Position numbers and translations under genes: made by a program
Origin: Shimia aestuarii
GTDB lineage: Bacteria > Pseudomonadota > Alphaproteobacteria > Rhodobacterales > Rhodobacteraceae
Direction: 5' to 3'
Assembly: GCF_900114635.1 (NCBI RefSeq)
Contig: NZ_FOTQ01000004.1
Coordinates: 186,001-250,000 of the forward strand
DNA length: 64,000 nucleotides
Part shown: in pieces, positions 45,692 through 53,928 of the stretch
How positions within the stretch are numbered: position 1 is the first letter of the stretch
How the letters are laid out: every line of letters starts with the position of its first letter
Notes under the pieces: generated by a model
Databases searched by the model: none
What the model was told of the DNA's origin: nothing
What the model saw: only the letters and a program-made list of their open reading frames with translations

Positions 45692-47584
45692 TTATGAAGC
45701 GAGCGAAATCGCGGGCGGTGCCGCCAAGGTGATCGGAGTGGCCGGAGCGCTGCGCAGCCGGACCGAACGGATCAGGTCAAGCGCGGCGAGTGTGAGTTGC
45801 GCAACACCGGGGGCGGCCATGAAAAGTGGCTGCCATTCGGGATTGAAGCAGGACTTGAATTGACGCAATCCCGGGCCGCCCCCAAGCACGTGGAAGCGCC
45901 GGCGCAGACCGCGTTCGAGCAGCGTCGCACCGCCGGGTAGTGCGGGGGCGGCTGCGAGAGACAGACGTGCCGCCCCTGCGGCGGCGGCTCGTGTGATGGC
46001 GAGATGAACGAGCGCGTGCATGGTGCCATCAGGAGCTTCTGGCAAGACTCGCATCAAATCGAGACACCACTCTCTCTGGGAGACATGGAAGCTGACAAAA
46101 CCAATCAACTGTCCGTTGTCGTGGGCCAGGTAGACGCGCTGGCCGGATACGTAAGGGCCGTCAAACCGCCCCATGGTAAAGCCGCGCGGCACGCCGTGTT
46201 TGTCTTCCCAGGCGCGCGATACCTGCTCCATTGCGTCGAGCGGCAAAGGTGTGTTGGCCTCGCTCAGGGAAATGCCCGCCTTTTCGGCCTGGCGGATCTT
46301 GCGGCGCAGCTGACGGTAGGCAGGGCCATCGAGCACGTGGCGGGAGGGATCCAGAACGGCCTCGTCCGAAATGTGAAGAACGGACCAGCCCGCGCTGCGG
46401 GCGTGCACGGCTTGGCGGGCGGTGATCTTGTATTTGCAGACAATCCGGTTCTGGGCCCGTGCCGCGCGGCGAAGTGGGGCCGCGAGAGAACCGGAATGTC
46501 CGTCCAGCGGATCGAACAGAGCGGTCAGTGTCTGGCCCGTACGCACGATTCCGCAGCTGCCGGTTTCACAGCGCAGGATGGCGCCGCCGTTCTGACGTAA
46601 AACGCCAAGTTCGGCCCGGGCCTGCGGTGTGTCTGGCAGTGTTTCAAAAGGCAGAAAGAGCGCCGGAGCGGCGGCGGCCTGATCGGTGGCGGATTTGCGG
46701 GCAAGGCGCGACAGCAGGGTGGCGCCGCCAATCAGAGCTGGCAGGGCGTAGTAGACCGCGCGAAAAGCCAGCACCCCGGCCAGCAGTTCGGCCTCGGGCA
46801 CATGGGGCAAAAGCGCAAGCAGGGTGAGTTCGAACGGACCGACCCCACCCGGTGTGCCGGAAAAGATGGCCGCGCCAAGGGCGATCAGAAAGACCGGAAG
46901 AAGTGTGGCGAAACCAAGGGACAGGGTTTCGGGCAGCAGGACGTAAAGTGCGAGGGCGGCAAAGACGGTATCAAGAACACAAAGGGAGAGCAGGGCGAGG
47001 AGCGCGGGCAGTGTCGGAAGGCTGATCACGCGCCCCCCCCGTCCCAGAACCGGGAAGAAAAAGGCGACGAGCACCAGAAGCGCCGCACCAATCAGGATCA
47101 GAGGTGGCAGGAGTGTGGGAATGTGCGGGGTCGGCAGAACCAGCGCGGCAGCGGCGATCACCACGGACAAGGCAGCCAGAAATGTCACTGCCACGAAACC
47201 GGCGAGGCGCGCCGCATCGCTGAGCGGCAGGCCCGGCATCATCCGCCAGCGCACAAAGGCGCCAACGACCACGCCCGCGCCAAGCGTTTGACCCAGCGCG
47301 ATGGCCGTCGCGCCGGCGCGCATGGCCTGGGAAGATGGGCGGGACATCTGGAAGTGGCGCAGGGCAATCACGTCATAGCGGGCCACGGCGAGGAAGCTGA
47401 ACCCGGTGAAGGCCAGCGCGAGGCCCCAGCGCCATGGCGTGACTTGTTGAACACCCGCCCACATAGCGGACATGTCGAACCCGTCCAGTTGATGTGCGAG
47501 GAACACACAGCACGCCACACCCAGAAGCAGGGGCAGCGCATGGCGCAGCACCTGACGGGTTCGATGGAGAGATTGCATGGCCAT
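45692..47584 (-). CDS. MprF-like membrane protein with DUF2156 domain
   Basis: A 630-residue MprF-type protein. The N-terminal half (to about residue 310) is a polytopic flippase-like domain with many hydrophobic helices (ALPLLLGVACCVFLA; WGLALAFTGFSFLAVARYDVIALR; LGQTLGAGVVVGAFVRWRMMPG). The C-terminal half is a cytoplasmic GNAT-like phosphatidylglycerol lysyltransferase (DUF2156) domain (LRRKIRQAEKAGISL; FVSFHVSQREWCLDLMRVLPEAPDGTMHALVHLAI). MprF aminoacylates phosphatidylglycerol and confers resistance to cationic peptides; the amino acid used is not determinable. The ATG follows GGAGTCGC. Confidence 0.88.
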   Translation of the reverse strand: MAMQSLHRTRQVLRHALPLLLGVACCVFLAHQLDGFDMSAMWAGVQQVTPWRWGLALAFTGFSFLAVARYDVIALRHFQMSRPSSQAMRAGATAIALGQTLGAGVVVGAFVRWRMMPGLPLSDAARLAGFVAVTFLAALSVVIAAAALVLPTPHIPTLLPPLILIGAALLVLVAFFFPVLGRGGRVISLPTLPALLALLSLCVLDTVFAALALYVLLPETLSLGFATLLPVFLIALGAAIFSGTPGGVGPFELTLLALLPHVPEAELLAGVLAFRAVYYALPALIGGATLLSRLARKSATDQAAAAPALFLPFETLPDTPQARAELGVLRQNGGAILRCETGSCGIVRTGQTLTALFDPLDGHSGSLAAPLRRAARAQNRIVCKYKITARQAVHARSAGWSVLHISDEAVLDPSRHVLDGPAYRQLRRKIRQAEKAGISLSEANTPLPLDAMEQVSRAWEDKHGVPRGFTMGRFDGPYVSGQRVYLAHDNGQLIGFVSFHVSQREWCLDLMRVLPEAPDGTMHALVHLAITRAAAAGAARLSLAAAPALPGGATLLERGLRRRFHVLGGGPGLRQFKSCFNPEWQPLFMAAPGVAQLTLAALDLIRSVRLRSAPATPITLAAPPAISLAS

Positions 47585-47665
47585 CTGGGCGACTCCGACT
47601 GTCCCTTGTCGACTCTCACTATGAGAGGTCAGGGTTTCGGCCCGCTTAATGTCGAAAATCCGCGC

Positions 47666-47696
47666 AAAAAAAAACGCGCAAGCTGCTGCCTGCGCG
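47666..47696 (-). terminator. Strong intrinsic terminator after zeta-subunit gene
   Basis: On the minus strand a 9-bp stem (CGCGCAGGC pairing with GCTTGCGCG, one G-U) and 4-nt loop are followed by nine consecutive T residues. It ends the DUF1476 gene before the MprF-like gene. Confidence 0.85.
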
Positions 47697-47734
47697 CCAT
47701 TGTCACATCAGTGTCATGAAGCGATCCCGGGGGA

Positions 47735-48049
47735 TCAGACCTCATTCATGATCTGTTCCTGCGCCTGCGCGAGAAGCTCGGCGCGTTTGGCGCGGATCAC
47801 CTCTGCGGTCACGTGACCTTCGAGATCACCGACAACCTTGCGGATCACGTCTTCGTGGCCGGCTTCTTCGAAGTCGGCAATCACCACGGTTTTTGCATAA
47901 TCGTCAGCCTCTTGGCCGGACTTGCCCATCTGCTCGGCAGCCCAGAGGCCCAGCATCTTGTTGCAGCGCGCCTCGGCCTTGAACTTCATTTCCTCGTCAT
48001 GGGCAAATTTGTTCTCGAAGGCGTTTTCGCGGTCGTCGAAGGTGGTCAT
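47735..48049 (-). CDS. ATP synthase zeta subunit (DUF1476)
   Basis: A 104-residue helical protein of the DUF1476 family, the zeta inhibitor of alphaproteobacterial F1-ATPase first described in Paracoccus denitrificans. The N-terminal FDDRENAFENKFAHDEEMKFKAEARCNKMLGLWAAEQMG is the characteristic inhibitory segment; the rest forms a helical bundle (DDYAKTVVIADFEEAGHEDVIRKV). It binds F1 and blocks hydrolysis of ATP when the proton gradient falls. The ATG has AGGGGAATC upstream. It is divergent from purC and terminated by a strong hairpin. Confidence 0.93.
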   Translation of the reverse strand: MTTFDDRENAFENKFAHDEEMKFKAEARCNKMLGLWAAEQMGKSGQEADDYAKTVVIADFEEAGHEDVIRKVVGDLEGHVTAEVIRAKRAELLAQAQEQIMNEV

Positions 48050-48203
48050 CAGAAGATTCCCCTGAAAGCGTTGAAGTTGTCCCAGATATGCCCTTTGGGC
48101 GCGGATGCTGCAAGAGGGTCGGGTATGCTTGCGACAATGCCGCCCATCCAGTAAGAGAGCGCCTGACTCCGGGACTCAGCCCGGCACATGAGGAAGGGCA
48201 GCC

Positions 48204-48962
48204 ATGGCGCGCGGCAAGAAAATCTACGAAGGCAAGGCCAAGATCCTGTTTGAGGGGCCCGAACCGGGCACTATCGTGCAGTATTTCAAGGATGACGCCA
48301 CCGCGTTCAATGCCGAGAAGAAAGATGTCATTGATGGCAAGGGCGTTCTGAACAACCGCCTGAGCGAATATTTCATGGTCGGCCTGAACCAGATTGGCGT
48401 ACCGACGCACTTCCTCAAGCGACTGAACATGCGCGAGCAACTGGTGCGGTCCTGCGAGATCATCCCGCTGGAAGTGATCGTGCGCAATTTTGCCGCCGGA
48501 TCGATGAGCAAGCGTCTGGGAATCGAGGAAGGCACGCAGTTGCCGCGCCCGATCGTGGAGTATTGCTACAAGGACGACGCGCTGGGTGATCCGCTGGTTA
48601 CGGAAGAGCATATCGCGGCCTTTGGCTGGGCCACGCAGCAGGACATGGACGATATCCTTGGACTTGCGCTTCGGGTGAATGATTACCTGTCGGGTGTGAT
48701 GTATGGCGTCGGGATCAAGCTGATCGACTTCAAGATTGAGATCGGCCGGGTTTACGAGGGGGATTTCCAGCGCCTTGTGGTTGCCGACGAAATCAGCCCG
48801 GACAGCTGTCGCCTTTGGGACATCGAGACCGGGCAAAAGCTCGACAAGGACGTGTTCCGCCGGGATCTGGGTAGCCTGACGGATGCCTATGCCGAAGTGG
48901 CGCGGCGACTGGGCGTGATGCCCAAGAATTCGGGGCCGAGCAAACCGACATTGGTCAACTGA
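48204..48962 (+). CDS. purC: SAICAR synthetase
   Basis: Phosphoribosylaminoimidazole-succinocarboxamide synthase of de novo purine synthesis, 252 residues. Motifs are [14 protein letters not shown] at the N-terminus, [41 protein letters not shown] and [27 protein letters not shown] is the signature near the C-terminus. The ATG follows GAGGAAGGGCAGCC. It begins the rightward purine cluster; purS is next after about 90 bp. Confidence 0.97.
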   Translation: MARGKKIYEGKAKILFEGPEPGTIVQYFKDDATAFNAEKKDVIDGKGVLNNRLSEYFMVGLNQIGVPTHFLKRLNMREQLVRSCEIIPLEVIVRNFAAGSMSKRLGIEEGTQLPRPIVEYCYKDDALGDPLVTEEHIAAFGWATQQDMDDILGLALRVNDYLSGVMYGVGIKLIDFKIEIGRVYEGDFQRLVVADEISPDSCRLWDIETGQKLDKDVFRRDLGSLTDAYAEVARRLGVMPKNSGPSKPTLVN

Positions 48963-48993
48963 CCCGGTCGCGTGCATGGTGCGCGACGGAATT

Positions 48994-49020
48994 GAGTATT
49001 TTGGCAAGATGAAGACACCC
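48994..49020 (+). other. Rhodobacterales-type TATTTTGGCAAGATGAAG element
   Basis: The segment GAGTATTTTGGCAAGATGAAG in the purC-purS gap resembles the tail found after the radical SAM gene at 44555-44578. I recall related short motifs between genes in other Rhodobacterales. No hairpin is attached here. Function unknown. Confidence 0.3.
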
Positions 49021-49053
49021 TGGAACGGTGCCTTCCATTCGGAGAAGAAGAAC

Positions 49054-49284
49054 ATGAAAGCGCGTGTCTATGTGATGCTGAAAAACGGGGTTCTGGATCC
49101 GCAGGGCGAAGCGGTGCGGCACGCGCTTGGCAGCCTTGGGTTTGATGGCGTGGAAGGCGTGCGTCAGGGCAAGGTGATCGAGCTTGATCTGGCCGATGGC
49201 ACCACAGAGGCCACCGTGACCGAAATGTGCGAAAAGCTGCTCGCCAACACTGTGATCGAAAGCTACCGCGTGGAAATGGGCTGA
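49054..49284 (+). CDS. purS: FGAM synthase subunit PurS
   Basis: Small 76-residue subunit that bridges PurL and PurQ in phosphoribosylformylglycinamidine synthase. The protein is complete: MKARVYVMLKNGVLDPQGEAVRHALGSLGFDGVEGVRQGKVIEL and a C-terminal KLLANTVIESYRVEM. The ATG follows CGGAGAAGAAG. In many alphaproteobacteria purQ follows purS directly; here two unrelated genes (a TPR-CHAT protein and an alcohol dehydrogenase) come between. Confidence 0.95.
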   Translation: MKARVYVMLKNGVLDPQGEAVRHALGSLGFDGVEGVRQGKVIELDLADGTTEATVTEMCEKLLANTVIESYRVEMG

Positions 49285-49369
49285 GGCCCCCCTCGTAGAC
49301 TTTTGATTGCGTCAAACGCGCGCTTGGCCTAGCCTTTGAACCAATTTTCAAAGGGGCCGGGGGTCGCGG

Positions 49370-52117
49370 ATGATCCATCGTACCGCATTTCTGAGCGTTG
49401 TATTTTGTGCTGCTTTCGTCTGGACTGCGGGTGGCGTGGTCTTGGCGCAGGGTGCTGGCGGCAGCGCGGCTGCGCAAAATGGCGGTGAGGGTGGTCGCGC
49501 CACAGCACAGGACGGCACGGGGACGACCCAGAGGGGAACCGCTTCGGAGCAAGTCCGGGCGGAAGACCCGCAGGACAGTCAACCCGTTGCGCCCGATGAC
49601 CCGCTCGCGCTGGCCGACCACAGCCAGCGAGCGGGGGCGGATGCCGGGGACCCGTATGCCGCCTACAATTATGTAATCCCGATCTTCAACGGTCCGCGCA
49701 TGAGCGAAGCCACGCTGCGCGCGGTGCTGCCGTATTTGGAAATCGCCTATGAGGGCTGGAGTGGAGGATCGGACCAGGAGCAGGTCTATGCCGCATATGC
49801 CGCGCGCCAGATCGGTCAGTCGCTGGGGCATCTGTCGGAACATGCAGAGTCGCTCAGATGGCTCAGCGTTGCAGTGCGTATCCTGCTGTTCAATCTCGAC
49901 GATCCCGGCAACGAAGTGTTGCTTGCGCAGTGTTACGAGGACATGGCGATCACCCTGCAGGCTCTGGAGCGCCACGAAGCGAGCCTTGATTATCTTGGGC
50001 AGGCGCGGCGCATTTACCTTGCGCACAAGGACACGATCGAAGGCATGGAATTGTCGGCTGCGAACACGCTTTTGAACGAAGGTGTGGGGCTTGATGGGCT
50101 GAAGCGCTTTCGCGAGGCGATCGCGGTCTATGAAGATGCGCTTGAGGTGTTTGAGGCGGATCCCGGCAAGGGACAGCCGGGAAACAAGAGCGAGATCATC
50201 GCGGCCTATATCGCCAACAATATCGGCGTCAGCTACTGGAAACTCGAGGAATTCGAGGCGGCTGAGGCATGGATTAAGCGGGCATTGCCGGTCATCGAGC
50301 GTGTGGACGGGCCGCTTTCGGATACCACGGGCAAGGCGCGAATGAATATCGGCATCGTGATTTCCGAAACCGGACGCTATGACGAGGCAATCCGGTGGGG
50401 CATGTCGGCCATGCCCTATATCGCTGCCAACCGGACCCAGTCGCTGAGTGATCAGCGTTGGCTGTTCGAGATGTTCTCGCGGGCTTTTGCGGCCAAGGGC
50501 AACCGGGAGCGCGCGATCTTTTTTGGCAAGATGGCAGTGAACGCACAACAGGAGTTGCGCGCGCTGAATGCAACGCTCAGCGAGAGCGGCACCGAGGAAT
50601 TGCGTGCCGAGTGGCGGCGGCTTTACGAGGAACTGGCCGATCTGCTGATCGCCGAAGGTCGGATCAGTGAAGCGCAGGCTGTGCTCAATATGGAAAAGGA
50701 AGAAGAGGTTTTCGAATTCCTGCGCCGCGATAGCGGGGCGGAGTTGACCAATACGCGCGCCATTCTAACGGACGGGGAATTGAGTGTTGAGGCGCGGTTG
50801 GCGGCGCTTGCCGAAATCCCGATCCAGGCAGAACAGGCGTTGCACGGGCTATATGCAAAACTGGATGCGGGAACGGCGACCGAAGCCGAAGAAGAACAGT
50901 TGATGCTTTTGGAAGACGCGTTGCAGGTGGCCTCGGACGAGTTCAACGCCGCAGTGGACGCGTTCCTTGCACAGGTCGAAGACGATGCGGAAAAGGCAGG
51001 GCTGCAAGACCAGTTTGACGCGGTGGGTGCCTATCAGGATGTGCTGGCCGGGCTGGATCGACCGACGGCAATCCTTCAGGTCGCCGCCCTTGACGAGGCT
51101 GTGCACCTGTTCCTCACCTTGCCGGGTGTGACCGTGCATGAGGAGGTTGCGCTCTCCAAGGGGGCATTGGCGCAGCAGGTGCTGGATGTATTGCAGGCGA
51201 TCGAAGGGCAGCGCCCGGAAGCGCAAGCCCGGTTGGAGACATTGTATGATGTGGTCTTTGCGCCTATGCGCGGGTCGCTGGACGCAGCTGGAACCGAGGT
51301 GGTCATGCTCAACCTCGAAGGGTTCCTGCGATATGTCCCATTTGCGGCGCTGCATGATGGTGAGCATTATCTGGTCGAGAGCTTTGCATTTTCGCTTTAT
51401 TCCACGGCGGTGCCTACCCAATTCGCCCGTGGTCCCCGTGTGGCAGATGCTGCGGCGGGTTTCGGGGTGACGCGCGCCCATCCGGGCTTTTCACCTTTGC
51501 CCGGCGTGGCGGATGAGATCGAGACCATTTTTGCGGCGAGCGACGGGCAGGGCGTGCTGCACGGCGACGCGATGCTGGATGAGGGATTTGACACAAAAAG
51601 TCTGCGGCGGGTGCTGATGCGCAAGCCCGGCATCCTGCATATTGCAAGCCACTTTTCGCTCTTGCCGGGACAGGAGGATGATTCCTTTCTTTTGCTGGGG
51701 GATGGTTCTCACCTGAGTCTGAGCGAAATCCGGGAAACCCGCGCCTTTCGGTTTCGCGGCGTGGACTTGTTGACGCTGTCTGCCTGCCAGACGGCGCGGG
51801 GCGGGGATGGGTCGGAAATCGACGGGTTCGGCGCGACGGCACAGTTGAACGGCGCCAGTTCGGTGATGGCGTCACTCTGGCCGGTGGCGGATGCGGCGAC
51901 GCCGATCCTGATGCAGGATTTCTATCGCGGCATGATTGAAGAGGGACTCGACAAGGCCGAGGCGCTGCGCCGGTCTCAGATCAAGATGCTGCAAAGTGAG
52001 GGGCAAGTGGCGGGCGCGACCCGGGCTGCCGAGGGGCTTGTCGAGGAGTTTGGGGATACCGGCTTTCAACACCCCTATTTCTGGTCGGCTTTCGTGTTGA
52101 TGGGCAACTGGCTCTGA
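49370..52117 (+). CDS. Exported TPR-CHAT domain putative protease
   Basis: A 915-residue protein with a signal peptide (MIHRTAFLSVVFCAAFVWTAGGVVLAQ), a low-complexity Gly/Ala linker, TPR-like repeats at about residues 100-400 (RFREAIAVYEDALEVFE; YIANNIGVSYWKLEEFEAAEAWIKRAL), a coiled segment and a C-terminal CHAT domain from about residue 640. The caspase-like dyad is present: His761 in LHIASHFS and Cys806 in TLSACQTARGG, with ASSVMASLWPV behind it. An active periplasmic cysteine protease is therefore plausible; its substrate is unknown. It stands between purS and purQ, an odd site for such a gene. Confidence 0.88.
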   Translation: MIHRTAFLSVVFCAAFVWTAGGVVLAQGAGGSAAAQNGGEGGRATAQDGTGTTQRGTASEQVRAEDPQDSQPVAPDDPLALADHSQRAGADAGDPYAAYNYVIPIFNGPRMSEATLRAVLPYLEIAYEGWSGGSDQEQVYAAYAARQIGQSLGHLSEHAESLRWLSVAVRILLFNLDDPGNEVLLAQCYEDMAITLQALERHEASLDYLGQARRIYLAHKDTIEGMELSAANTLLNEGVGLDGLKRFREAIAVYEDALEVFEADPGKGQPGNKSEIIAAYIANNIGVSYWKLEEFEAAEAWIKRALPVIERVDGPLSDTTGKARMNIGIVISETGRYDEAIRWGMSAMPYIAANRTQSLSDQRWLFEMFSRAFAAKGNRERAIFFGKMAVNAQQELRALNATLSESGTEELRAEWRRLYEELADLLIAEGRISEAQAVLNMEKEEEVFEFLRRDSGAELTNTRAILTDGELSVEARLAALAEIPIQAEQALHGLYAKLDAGTATEAEEEQLMLLEDALQVASDEFNAAVDAFLAQVEDDAEKAGLQDQFDAVGAYQDVLAGLDRPTAILQVAALDEAVHLFLTLPGVTVHEEVALSKGALAQQVLDVLQAIEGQRPEAQARLETLYDVVFAPMRGSLDAAGTEVVMLNLEGFLRYVPFAALHDGEHYLVESFAFSLYSTAVPTQFARGPRVADAAAGFGVTRAHPGFSPLPGVADEIETIFAASDGQGVLHGDAMLDEGFDTKSLRRVLMRKPGILHIASHFSLLPGQEDDSFLLLGDGSHLSLSEIRETRAFRFRGVDLLTLSACQTARGGDGSEIDGFGATAQLNGASSVMASLWPVADAATPILMQDFYRGMIEEGLDKAEALRRSQIKMLQSEGQVAGATRAAEGLVEEFGDTGFQHPYFWSAFVLMGNWL

Positions 52118-52167
52118 GCGCCCTCTTGGGGCTGGAACCCAAGGGCAAGATAGGCTAGGGGAGGCCC

Positions 52168-53211
52168 ATGAGAGCCGCCCAGTTGACAGCCTATCGACAG
52201 CCTTTGACGCTGGCCACGATCCCGGATCCTGAGCCGCCACGGGATGGCGTGGTCCTGCGTGTACTGGCGTGCGGCGTGTGTCGGTCGGACTGGCATGCCT
52301 GGAGCGGGGCGGACCCGGATGTGGTTCTGCCGATGGTTCCGGGTCATGAGTATTGTGGCGAGGTGGTTGCCGTTGGTCCCGAAGTGACGCGCTGGCATGT
52401 TGGCGACCGTGTGATTGCGCCTTTCATCCTTGCCTGTGGTCGCTGCGGCGATTGTGCGGCGGGCAACCAGACCACCTGTGCAACGCAGGTTGTGCCAGGT
52501 TTCACCTGTGACGGGGCTTTTGCCGAGATGATCGCGGTTGCGCATGCCGATGCCAACCTGACCGCTTTGCCGGGCACGCTTGCGCCAGAGATTGCCGCCA
52601 GTCTTGGCTGTCGGGTGACGACGGCCTGGCAGGCGTTGGTTGGGCGGGCCGAGTTGAAGCCGGGCGAATGGTTGGCCGTGTTTGGTGGCGGGGGCGTCGG
52701 GATTTCCGCGCTTTTGCTCGGCCGGGCTCTGGGCGCGCGGGTTGTCGTGGTCGACGTGGTTCCTGAAAAGCTGGACTATGCCCGCACGCTGGGTGCGGAT
52801 GCGGTGGTCAATGCGGCCGAGCAGGGATCGGTGGACGCGGTGCGCGAGATTACCGGCGGGGGCGCGCATGTGTCGGTCGAGGCGCTTGGCATCGAGACCA
52901 CCACCGTTGCGGCAATGCGGGCCCTTCGTAAGATGGGGCGCATGGTGCAGATTGGCATGCCTGCCGGGGATCACGCACAAATGCGCCTGCCGATGGATGT
53001 GCTTTACTCCGGGCAATTGAGCGTGCATGGCACGCGCGGTATGCCGAGTTGGAGATACCCGTCGTTGTTGAACCTGATCGCGGGGGGGCAGGTAGATCTG
53101 AGCCCGCTCGTGACCCGTACGATTGCGCTGTCAAATGCCAGCGCGGAACTTGCCGCTTTTGACCGTCCGGCCCCGCCGGGCGTGGCGGTCATCACCGATT
53201 TTCAGAACTAG
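52168..53211 (+). CDS. Zinc-dependent medium-chain alcohol dehydrogenase
   Basis: MDR-family NAD(P)-dependent dehydrogenase of 347 residues. The catalytic zinc ligands lie in VLACGVCRSDWHAW and VPGHEYCGEVV, the structural zinc in ACGRCGDCAAGNQTTC, and the Rossmann motif in FGGGGVGISALLL (about residue 172). The substrate is unknown. It starts 50 bp after the CHAT gene and ends 11 bp before purQ, apparently part of the same transcript. No metabolic link to purine synthesis is evident. Confidence 0.9.
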   Translation: MRAAQLTAYRQPLTLATIPDPEPPRDGVVLRVLACGVCRSDWHAWSGADPDVVLPMVPGHEYCGEVVAVGPEVTRWHVGDRVIAPFILACGRCGDCAAGNQTTCATQVVPGFTCDGAFAEMIAVAHADANLTALPGTLAPEIAASLGCRVTTAWQALVGRAELKPGEWLAVFGGGGVGISALLLGRALGARVVVVDVVPEKLDYARTLGADAVVNAAEQGSVDAVREITGGGAHVSVEALGIETTTVAAMRALRKMGRMVQIGMPAGDHAQMRLPMDVLYSGQLSVHGTRGMPSWRYPSLLNLIAGGQVDLSPLVTRTIALSNASAELAAFDRPAPPGVAVITDFQN

Positions 53212-53222
53212 GAGACGCCAAA

Positions 53223-53891
53223 ATGCGCGCTGCTGTCATCGTTTTTCCCGGATCGAACTGTGATCGTGACCTTGCTGTTGCCTTTGAGCAGGCTGGCATG
53301 GATGTGACCATGGTCTGGCACAAGGACACGCAACTTCCCGAGGGGTTGGATATCGTGGGCGTGCCGGGCGGTTTCTCATTTGGCGATTACCTGCGCTGTG
53401 GCGCGATCGCGGCGAACTCTCCGATTTGCAAGTCGCTGATCAACCACACCGAACGGGGCGGATATGCCATTGGCGTTTGCAATGGTTTCCAGATCCTGAC
53501 CGAAACCGGCATTCTACCGGGGGCGCTGCGCCGCAATGCGGGGCTGAAATACATCTGCCGCACGGTGGGTTTGAAAGTTGAGAACAACGAAACAGCCTTT
53601 ACCAGCGGCTATGACCTTGGGCAGGTGATCGACATTCCGATCGCGCACCATGACGGAAACTATTTTGTCACCGATGAAAAGCTGGCCCAACTGCGGGACG
53701 AGGGCCGGATTGCCTTTACCTATACCGACAACCCCAACGGGTCGGTGGCCGATATTGCCGGTGTGATTTCGAAGAACCGCCGGGTTCTTGGCATGATGCC
53801 GCACCCCGAACGCGCGGCGGATGCAGGCCATGGCGGCACCGACGGGGTGGCAATGTTCCGCTCGTTGATGGATCAGCTGGCCACCGCCTGA
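53223..53891 (+). CDS. purQ: FGAM synthase glutaminase subunit PurQ
   Basis: Class-I glutamine amidotransferase of 222 residues supplying ammonia to PurL. The start AAVIVFPGSNCDRDLAVAFEQAG is the PurQ N-terminus. The catalytic Cys is in AIGVCNGFQILTETG and the His/Glu pair in MMPHPERAADAGHGG. GVPGGFSFGDYLRCGAIAA is also conserved. It is separated from purS by two unrelated genes. PurL is not in the window. Confidence 0.97.
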   Translation: MRAAVIVFPGSNCDRDLAVAFEQAGMDVTMVWHKDTQLPEGLDIVGVPGGFSFGDYLRCGAIAANSPICKSLINHTERGGYAIGVCNGFQILTETGILPGALRRNAGLKYICRTVGLKVENNETAFTSGYDLGQVIDIPIAHHDGNYFVTDEKLAQLRDEGRIAFTYTDNPNGSVADIAGVISKNRRVLGMMPHPERAADAGHGGTDGVAMFRSLMDQLATA

Positions 53892-53928
53892 CTTGAGATC
53901 AGCCACCGTGGTCCGTAATCTGGGGGGC

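Noticed and set aside
46802-47719. Plus-strand open frame of about 305 codons opposite the MprF-like gene
   Set aside because: Gly/Gln/Arg/His composition is typical of an antisense shadow; the minus strand encodes membrane helices and a DUF2156 domain.
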